From contig NZ_CP145732.1 of NCBI RefSeq assembly GCF_036884845.1, positions 5,890,001 through 5,954,000 on the forward strand: DNA of 64,000 nt. The letters are read 5' to 3'. Both the position numbers and the translations under genes were made by a program. Below the pieces are notes generated by a model. It did no database searches. It was not told where the DNA came from and saw only the letters and a program-made list of their open reading frames with translations. The DNA is from Pseudomonas sp. MAG733B (GTDB lineage Bacteria; Pseudomonadota; Gammaproteobacteria; Pseudomonadales; Pseudomonadaceae). Position 1 is the stretch's first letter. The number at the start of each line of letters is the position of its first letter. Positions 58,452 through 64,000 of this stretch are shown here, in pieces.

Positions 58452-59450
58452 TCAGTGTGCGCGGATGTCCTGAGCCTTCCACCAGCCGCAGAACTCATCG
58501 AGGGCCGTCCACAGACTGACTTTCGGATCGTAATCCAGATAATGCCGGGCGCGGCTGATGTCCAGGGTGAAATTTTTGTTCATTACCTGCATGCCCAGCC
58601 GCGACAGAGTCGGTTCGGGGCGGCCCGGCCACACCTTGCACACGCCTTCGTTGAGCGCCGCAACGCTGTAGGCCAAACCGTAGGAACGGTAGCGCGTAAC
58701 CTGTGGGACTTCCATTTTGCGCATGACGTAATTGACCACGTCCCACAACGGCACCGGCGCTCCGTTGCTGATGTTGTACACCTTGCCCAACGCCGAACCG
58801 CTGGCCAGCAAACTGCTGAGCAACGCTTCATTGAGGTTCTGCACGCTGGTGAAATCGGCCACGTTGAGACCGTTGCCGATGATGGCCAGGCGTCCCTTGC
58901 GCTGCATTTTCAGCAGACGCGGGAAGATGCTCATGTCACCGGCACCGGTGACGAAACGCGGGCGCAGGGCCAGGGTTTCCAAACCGAACTCCTGGGCGCC
59001 GAAGACTTTTTGCTCCGCCAGGTATTTGGTCGCGGCGTAAGGGTGCTTGAAGCGCTTGGGCACCTGTTCTTCGGTCAAACCCAGGTGATCGCGACCATCG
59101 AAGTAGATCGATGGCGACGACAAGTGCACCAGACGCCGCACCCGCTGTTTCAGGCAGGCCTCGACCACATTTTCGGTGACCTGCACGTTGCCTTGATGAA
59201 AGTCCTGATAACGCCCCCACAAACCGACGGCGCCGGCGCAATGCACCACGGCCTCAACCTCGGAGCACAGCTCTCGGGCAAGTTCCGGGTCACTCAAGTC
59301 GCCCTGAACGAACTCGGCGCCACGCCGTACCAGATGCTCCACACCTTCGGCCCGGCGACCGTTGACCCGCACGTCCAGGCCTTGCTCCAGGGCGAAACGC
59401 GCAAAGCGCCCGCCGATGAAGCCGCTTGCGCCGGTGACCAGAATCTTCAT
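58452..59450 (-). CDS. NAD-dependent epimerase/3-beta-HSD-type oxidoreductase
   Basis: A 332-residue extended short-chain dehydrogenase. The NAD motif is VTGASGFIGG near residue 5, and the catalytic Tyr-x3-Lys appears as YAATK. Substrate-side residues are variable, as in 3-beta-hydroxysteroid/sugar epimerase relatives. ATG 59450 follows GGAGC. It is separated by an 80-base repeat region from the ArgP-like gene. Substrate unknown. Confidence 0.82.
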   Translation of the reverse strand: MKILVTGASGFIGGRFARFALEQGLDVRVNGRRAEGVEHLVRRGAEFVQGDLSDPELARELCSEVEAVVHCAGAVGLWGRYQDFHQGNVQVTENVVEACLKQRVRRLVHLSSPSIYFDGRDHLGLTEEQVPKRFKHPYAATKYLAEQKVFGAQEFGLETLALRPRFVTGAGDMSIFPRLLKMQRKGRLAIIGNGLNVADFTSVQNLNEALLSSLLASGSALGKVYNISNGAPVPLWDVVNYVMRKMEVPQVTRYRSYGLAYSVAALNEGVCKVWPGRPEPTLSRLGMQVMNKNFTLDISRARHYLDYDPKVSLWTALDEFCGWWKAQDIRAH

Positions 59451-59473
59451 GTATTGCTCCAAATGCAGTTGCA

Positions 59474-59551
59474 AGCCTCAAGCTTCAAGCTGCAAGTTAA
59501 AAACGGTCTGCAAGCGCTTCACTTGCGGCTTGCAGCTTGACGCTTAAGGCT
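59474..59551. repeat. imperfect 23-bp inverted repeat (second repeat family)
   Basis: Arms AGCCTCAAGCTTCAAGCTGC... (59474-59496) and its inverse (59529-59551) match at 21 of 23 positions, with a 32-base centre. It is not the GCTCCCAC type, and it supplies the TAA stop of the ArgP-like gene. Confidence 0.6.
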
Positions 59552-60443
59552 GCTTCCAGGGCACCAGCCATTGCTTCGATGCCCGCACCAACTGATCGGT
59601 CAGCAACCCCAACAACTGACCGCCATTACGCCAATGATGCCAGTACAGCGGCACATCGATCGGCTTATCTGGCAAAAGCTCCAGCAAAACGCCGCGCTCC
59701 AGTTGTTCGCGAACCTGCAGTTCCGGCACCAGCCCCCAACCGAGACCCGCTTCGGTCAAACGGATAAAGCCTTCAGACGAGGGACATAGATGATGCTCGA
59801 ATCCGCCATCGACGCCGAGGGACGCAAGATACCGATGTTGTAGGAAATCGTCCGGGCCGAACACCAACGCCGGGGTTCGGGCCAACTGATCGGCGCGCAC
59901 ACCTCCTGGAAAATGCCGGGCAATGAAGGCCGGACTGGCCAAGGCTCGATAGCGCATCGCCCCGAGCAAAACACTTCGCGCACCGGCCACCGGCCGCTCA
60001 CTGGCACACAGACACCCCGCCACCTCACCGGCACGCATGCGCTTGAGGCCGACCGTCTGGTCTTCCACGATCAAATCCAGCAGCACATGTTGTTGCGCGC
60101 AAAAATCCCCCACGGCCTGCGCCCACCAAGTGGCGAGGCTGTCGGCATTCAAGGCGATCCGCAAACGCTCCGGCAGGCCTTCTTCGTCCAGTGCCGGCAC
60201 CAGGCTTTGCAAATCACGCTCAAGCAAACGGACCTGCTGCACATGGTTGAGCAAACGCCGGCCGATCTCGGTCGGAGACGGCGGCGTTGCCCGCACCAAC
60301 ACGGGTTGGCCGACGCGTGCTTCGAGCAACTTGATGCGTTGGGAAATCGCCGATTGCGACAAACCCAAGACCTGGGCCGCCCGTTCAAAACCGGCCTGCT
60401 CGACCACCGCGGCCAAGGCAGAAAGCAATTTATAGTCGAACAT
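59544..60443 (-). CDS. argP: LysR-family regulator, ArgP/IciA-type
   Basis: A 299-residue LysR protein starting MFDYKLLSALAAVVEQAGFERAAQVLGLSQSAISQRIK, typical of ArgP, the lysine/arginine-responsive activator of amino acid exporters. The effector domain follows. It is divergent from an ACT protein and a LysE-type exporter that it probably activates. The stop codon lies in the inverted repeat at 59529-59551. Confidence 0.85.
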   Translation of the reverse strand: MFDYKLLSALAAVVEQAGFERAAQVLGLSQSAISQRIKLLEARVGQPVLVRATPPSPTEIGRRLLNHVQQVRLLERDLQSLVPALDEEGLPERLRIALNADSLATWWAQAVGDFCAQQHVLLDLIVEDQTVGLKRMRAGEVAGCLCASERPVAGARSVLLGAMRYRALASPAFIARHFPGGVRADQLARTPALVFGPDDFLQHRYLASLGVDGGFEHHLCPSSEGFIRLTEAGLGWGLVPELQVREQLERGVLLELLPDKPIDVPLYWHHWRNGGQLLGLLTDQLVRASKQWLVPWKQP

Positions 60444-60482
60444 CAGTTTTCCTAATGAGCGATCAGTAATATTGGTTTTTCT

Positions 60483-60488
60483 TATACT
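60483..60488 (+). promoter_or_regulatory. candidate -10 box for the ACT-argO operon
   Basis: TATACT inside the divergent argP-ACT gap; no good -35 at 17 bases, as expected for a LysR-activated promoter. Confidence 0.4.
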
Positions 60489-60539
60489 ACGTCCTGCCCG
60501 AGAATGACCAGCAAGAACTCTTGAACAGGAAATACCGAC

Positions 60540-60941
60540 ATGGCTGGCGAAACTTCATTGGCAACGCTGCTGCGCAGCATGAGCCCGCAACTCAACGCCG
60601 GCGAATACGTGTTCTGCACCCTGCGCGACGGCAAGTTGCCCGCAGGCCTTGAGGTTGTCGGCAGCTTCCGCGAGCAGGAAGGTCTGACCGTCATTCTCGA
60701 ACGTTCCCACGCCGAACAGGCAGGTTTCAGCTTCGACTACGTCGCGGCCTGGATCACCTTGAACGTGCACTCGGCCCTCGAAGCCGTCGGCCTGACCGCC
60801 GCGTTCGCCACGGCGCTGGGCAAGGCCGGTATCAGCTGCAACGTGATCGCCGGTTACTACCACGACCATCTATTCGTCGGCCAGGCCGATGCCGAACGCG
60901 CCATGCAAGTGCTGCGGGATCTGGCAGCCAACGCGGAGTAA
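60540..60941 (+). CDS. ACT-domain protein of the DUF/CASTOR-like type
   Basis: A 133-residue soluble protein with ACT-like strands, best seen in the second half (TAAFATALGKAGISCNVIAGYYHDHLFVGQADAERAMQVLRDL). ACT domains bind amino acids. It lies between argP and the LysE exporter and ends 6 bases before the latter, so it may sense arginine or lysine and tune export. That is inference from position. Confidence 0.75.
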   Translation: MAGETSLATLLRSMSPQLNAGEYVFCTLRDGKLPAGLEVVGSFREQEGLTVILERSHAEQAGFSFDYVAAWITLNVHSALEAVGLTAAFATALGKAGISCNVIAGYYHDHLFVGQADAERAMQVLRDLAANAE

Positions 60942-60947
60942 AAAATC

Positions 60948-61550
60948 ATGTGGCAAAGCTATATGAACGGCCTGTTGGTAGCGTTCGGCCTGATCATGGC
61001 GATCGGTACTCAAAATGCATTTGTACTGGCGCAGAGCCTGCGTCGGGAACATCACTTGCCGGTCGCGGCGCTGTGCGTAGCTTGCGACGCGTTGCTGGTG
61101 GCGGCCGGGGTATTCGGGTTGGCGACGGTGTTGGCGCAAAACCCGACTTTGCTGGCCATCGCCCGTTGGGGTGGTGCAGCGTTTCTGCTGTGGTACGGCA
61201 GTCAGGCACTGCGTCGTGCCTTCTCGAAGCAGAGCCTGCAACAAGGCGAAAACCAGACCGTGCGCTCGTTGCGGGCAGTGATGCTCAGCGCTTTGGCGGT
61301 GACGCTGCTCAATCCGCACGTTTATCTGGACACCGTGTTGCTGATCGGCTCCCTGGGTGCGCAACAGACCGAGCCCGGCGCCTACGTCGTGGGCGCGGCG
61401 AGTGCCTCGTTGCTGTGGTTTTTCACATTGGCGTTGGGCGCCGCGTGGTTGGCGCCATGGCTGGCGCGGCCGAGTACTTGGCGCATTCTTGATCTGTTGG
61501 TGGCAGTGATGATGTTCGCGGTAGCGTTCCAGTTAATCAGCGCCGGCTGA
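60948..61550 (+). CDS. argO: LysE-family amino acid exporter (ArgO-like)
   Basis: A 200-residue inner membrane exporter of about six TMs with the family LIMAIGTQNAFVLAQSLRREH and LLNPHVYLDTVLLIGS signatures. With ArgP beside it, it is probably an arginine/lysine efflux pump. ATG 60948. Confidence 0.87.
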   Translation: MWQSYMNGLLVAFGLIMAIGTQNAFVLAQSLRREHHLPVAALCVACDALLVAAGVFGLATVLAQNPTLLAIARWGGAAFLLWYGSQALRRAFSKQSLQQGENQTVRSLRAVMLSALAVTLLNPHVYLDTVLLIGSLGAQQTEPGAYVVGAASASLLWFFTLALGAAWLAPWLARPSTWRILDLLVAVMMFAVAFQLISAG

Positions 61551-61616
61551 TTTATTCCAAAAGGCTCTGGAACCTCTATTCCACACAGTTGTTGCGTGGT
61601 TATGCCGCACCCCCGG

Positions 61617-61625
61617 TGCTATGAT
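61617..61625 (+). promoter_or_regulatory. candidate extended -10 promoter of sodB
   Basis: TGCTATGAT (TG at 61617-61618, TATGAT at 61620-61625) is an extended -10; the -35 is weak. It lies 102 bases before the sodB ATG. Confidence 0.4.
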
Positions 61626-61726
61626 CCGACCCTGCGCCGCAAAGAGTATAAAACTCCCCGGCGCTTGTCTGGCCGCCCGTGATCGGCCTTGCGCTCACCG
61701 CACCTGACCTGATTAGGAGATCCACC

Positions 61727-62323
61727 ATGGCTTTCGAATTGCCGCCACTGCCTTACGCACACGATGCTCTGCAGCCGCACATTTCCAAGGAAACTCTGGA
61801 ATTTCACCACGACAAGCACCACAACACCTACGTCGTGAACCTGAACAACCTGGTGCCAGGCACCGAGTTCGAAGGCAAGACCCTGGAAGAAATCGTCAAG
61901 ACTTCCTCGGGCGGCATCTTCAACAACGCCGCTCAGGTCTGGAACCACACTTTCTACTGGAACTGCCTGGCTCCAAACGCCGGCGGTCAACCAACCGGCG
62001 CACTGGCTGAAGCCATCAACGCAGCCTTCGGTTCGTTCGACAAGTTCAAGGAAGAGTTCAGCAAGACTTCCATCGGCACCTTCGGTTCCGGTTGGGGCTG
62101 GCTGGTTAAAAAGGCTGACGGTTCCCTGGCCCTGGCCAGCACCATCGGCGCCGGCAACCCGCTGACCAACGGCGACACCCCGCTGCTGACCTGCGACGTC
62201 TGGGAACACGCTTACTACATCGACTACCGCAACCTGCGTCCGAAGTACGTTGAAGCGTTCTGGAACCTGGTCAACTGGAAATTCGTGGCTGAGCAGTTCG
62301 AAGGCAAAACCTTCACCGCTTAA
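61727..62323 (+). CDS. sodB: iron superoxide dismutase SodB
   Basis: A 198-residue cytosolic Fe-SOD. The metal ligands are in [11 protein letters not shown] (His27 region), NHTFYWN (His74 region), [11 protein letters not shown] (Asp157/His161 region). TAGGAG precedes ATG 61727. A strong terminator follows. The iron form is supported by FGSGWGWLV and the position next to bifA, as in P. aeruginosa. Confidence 0.95.
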   Translation: MAFELPPLPYAHDALQPHISKETLEFHHDKHHNTYVVNLNNLVPGTEFEGKTLEEIVKTSSGGIFNNAAQVWNHTFYWNCLAPNAGGQPTGALAEAINAAFGSFDKFKEEFSKTSIGTFGSGWGWLVKKADGSLALASTIGAGNPLTNGDTPLLTCDVWEHAYYIDYRNLRPKYVEAFWNLVNWKFVAEQFEGKTFTA

Positions 62324-62337
62324 GCTCGATGCCGGTC

Positions 62338-62367
62338 AAAAAACCCGGCTTATGCCGGGTTTTTTTA
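62338..62367 (+). terminator. intrinsic terminator of sodB
   Basis: AAACCCGGC-TTAT-GCCGGGTTT, a 9-bp stem followed by seven T, 18 bases after the stop. Confidence 0.92.
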
Positions 62368-62408
62368 TGGGGGATGATTTTCAGGATATGCGGTGTCCTG
62401 GAGGCCGT

Positions 62409-62506
62409 CATCGCCAGCAGGCTGGCTCCCACAGTTGGATTGGGTGCATCTGCAGAAATCAGGTCGGCTGTCAGGTCGTCATCGCGGGCAAGCCTTGCTC
62501 CTACAG
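62409..62506. repeat. two REP sequences in the same orientation
   Basis: CATCGCCAGCAGGCTGGCTC (62409-62434) and CATCGCGGGCAAGCCTTGCTC (62480-62506) are REP arms in direct, not inverted, order. The gap from 62324 to 62805 holds these, the sodB terminator and no gene. Confidence 0.7.
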
Positions 62507-62805
62507 ACAAATCATATACATCCGCAAAACCACGCCAATTTCCCACGATGAAACCAGCCTTCCCCCCCTTGCCCCCGCGCCACAGCCGTCTAACATCTAT
62601 CAAAAGGAAAATATCTCCCCATCCCCCCTCAAGTTGAAGGACTCGACAACCGACACAGTACTAATCGGAGCAATACGCAAAAACTGCATATCGGCCAAGC
62701 TGCAGGCAAAATCCCGCATGGATGATTGACCCTTTGACTGCCATCACGGGATTGCCAATACTCATGGCAACTTGATGCTACCCGCACGGAACAAGGAATA
62801 GCCCT

Positions 62806-64000
62806 TTGAAGCTGGAACTCAAGAACAGCTTGTCGGTGAAGTTGCTCCGGGTCGTGCTCCTGTCGGCATTGATCGTCGGCGTGGTCTTGAGCTGCGCGCA
62901 GATCGTTTTCGATGCCTATAAAACACGCCAGGCCGTCGCCGGTGATGCCGAACGCATCCTCGACATGTTCCGCGACCCTTCGACCCAGGCCGTCTACAGC
63001 CTGGACCGGGAAATGGGCATGCAGGTGATCGAAGGCCTGTTTCAGGACGACGCCGTGCGTCAGGCCTCCATCGGCCACCCCAATGAAGCCATGCTCGCGC
63101 AGAAATCCCGTGAGCTGCAGCACTCCAGCAGTCGCTGGCTGACCGACCTGATCCTTGGCAAGGAACGCACCTTCACCACCCAATTGGTCGGTCGCGGGCC
63201 TTACAGCGAGTATTACGGTGACTTGAGCATCACCCTCGACACAGCGACTTACGGCCAGGGCTTTATCGTCAGTTCGGTGATCATCTTCATTTCCGGCGTT
63301 TTGCGCGCTTTGGCGATGGGGCTCGTGCTGTATCTGGTCTATCACTGGCTGCTGACCAAACCGCTGTCGCGGATCATCGAGCACCTGACCGAAATCAATC
63401 CGGACCGCCCCAGCGAACACAAGATTCCGCAGCTCAAGGGCCACGAGAAAAACGAACTGGGGATCTGGATCAACACCGCCAACCAGTTGCTGGAGTCCAT
63501 CGAGCGCAACACCCATTTGCGCCACGAAGCGGAAAACAGCCTGTTGCGCATGGCCCAGTACGATTTCCTCACCGGCCTGCCGAACCGCCAGCAGTTGCAA
63601 ACGCAGCTGGACAAGATCCTCGTCGACGCTGGAAAACTGCAACGACGGGTCGCGGTATTGTGCGTAGGCCTCGATGACTTCAAGGGCATCAACGAACAAT
63701 TCAGCTACCAGACCGGCGACCAGTTGCTGCTGGCCCTGGCCGATCGCCTGCGAGCACACAGCGGACGGCTTGGTGCCCTCGCCCGCCTCGGCGGCGACCA
63801 GTTCGCCCTGGTGCAGGCCGATATCGAACAACCCTACGAAGCCGCCGAACTGGCCCAAAGCATTCTCGATGACCTGGAAGCGGCGTTTGCCCTCGATCAT
63901 CAGGAAATCCGCCTGCGCGCCACCATCGGCATCACCCTGTTCCCCGAGGATGGCGACAGCACTGAGAAGCTACTGCAAAAAGCCGAGCAGACCATGACCC
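62806..64000 (+). CDS. bifA: c-di-GMP phosphodiesterase BifA (5' part, truncated by window end)
   Basis: The first 398 residues of a dual GGDEF-EAL protein, cut by the window edge. TM1 is at about 12-32, a periplasmic domain to about 160, TM2 at about 162-184, then a HAMP-like linker and a GGDEF domain in which the active site is GGDQF (residues 329-333). That substitution is the hallmark of BifA, an active EAL phosphodiesterase with a degenerate cyclase domain. The start is TTG 62806, with AAGGA 8 bases upstream. The neighbour sodB agrees with P. aeruginosa order. The EAL domain is outside the window. Confidence 0.88.
   Translation, partial: MKLELKNSLSVKLLRVVLLSALIVGVVLSCAQIVFDAYKTRQAVAGDAERILDMFRDPSTQAVYSLDREMGMQVIEGLFQDDAVRQASIGHPNEAMLAQKSRELQHSSSRWLTDLILGKERTFTTQLVGRGPYSEYYGDLSITLDTATYGQGFIVSSVIIFISGVLRALAMGLVLYLVYHWLLTKPLSRIIEHLTEINPDRPSEHKIPQLKGHEKNELGIWINTANQLLESIERNTHLRHEAENSLLRMAQYDFLTGLPNRQQLQTQLDKILVDAGKLQRRVAVLCVGLDDFKGINEQFSYQTGDQLLLALADRLRAHSGRLGALARLGGDQFALVQADIEQPYEAAELAQSILDDLEAAFALDHQEIRLRATIGITLFPEDGDSTEKLLQKAEQTMT

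Overview
The window is a stretch of chromosome from a Pseudomonas of the fluorescens/putida type. Evidence: about 12 Pseudomonas-style REP inverted pairs (cores such as GCTCCCACAG and GGCGAGGGAGCTTGCTCCCG), an MvaT nucleoid protein, a PctA-type chemoreceptor, argJ with the Pseudomonas neighbourhood, SadC, BifA, and a gene order that largely follows blocks of the P. aeruginosa chromosome as I remember it. No rRNA, tRNA, insertion sequence, prophage, integrase or CRISPR array was seen. The DNA is GC-rich throughout; the clear AT-rich exceptions are the delta-60 repeat gene (about 26.4-27.85 kb) and the leader of a small repeat peptide (about 37.5-37.8 kb).

Layout. 0-6.7 kb: mutT-thiE fusion, a GST-like gene, argJ and secA on the minus strand, with a DUF721/DciA gene divergent from secA. 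6.8-13.6 kb: HerA-like ATPase, PctA-like receptor, then a translationally coupled glycosyltransferase / DUF2334 / UPF0104 set. 13.7-24.7 kb: purU, mvaT, sbcB, a six-gene overlapping operon (RDD, SpoIIM-like, DUF4129, DUF4350, MoxR, DUF58), a PilZ protein and a TPR lipoprotein. 24.8-32.5 kb: pyk, the delta-60 gene, enoyl-CoA hydratase, an Fe-S flavoreductase, the diguanylate cyclase SadC, and class I fumarase. 32.7-38.0 kb: a DctB/MifS-DctD/MifR two-component pair and a KgtP-type permease behind a sigma-54 promoter, then a small secreted repeat peptide. 38.1-40.7 kb: flavin reductase, two small proteins, an AraC regulator. 40.8-49.3 kb: a polyamine-type ABC transporter with an AruI-like thiamine enzyme, an aldehyde dehydrogenase and a divergent LysR gene. 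49.4-57.4 kb: NAD(P)-binding protein, metallo-beta-lactamase-fold protein, LysR, pobR-pobA, MFS exporter, Cache protein. 57.5-64 kb: coiled-coil membrane protein, epimerase, ArgP-like LysR, ACT protein, LysE exporter, sodB and the 5' part of bifA, which runs off the window.

How the parts work together. Three genes belong to c-di-GMP signalling (sadC makes it, bifA degrades it, the PilZ protein probably binds it). Several catabolic or transport genes (kgtP, the ABC binding protein, the AruI-like decarboxylase, pobA) carry an AANAANAA box at or next to the ribosome binding site, as expected for Hfq/Crc catabolite repression targets. REP pairs sit almost only at gene 3' ends, including one between the binding-protein gene and the permease genes of the ABC transporter, as at E. 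coli malE-malF.

The least understood loci are the DG[YF]DRTG repeat peptide, the MoxR/SpoIIM membrane operon, and the glycosyltransferase/DUF2334/UPF0104 operon. All functions are read from sequence by eye; no database search was run.
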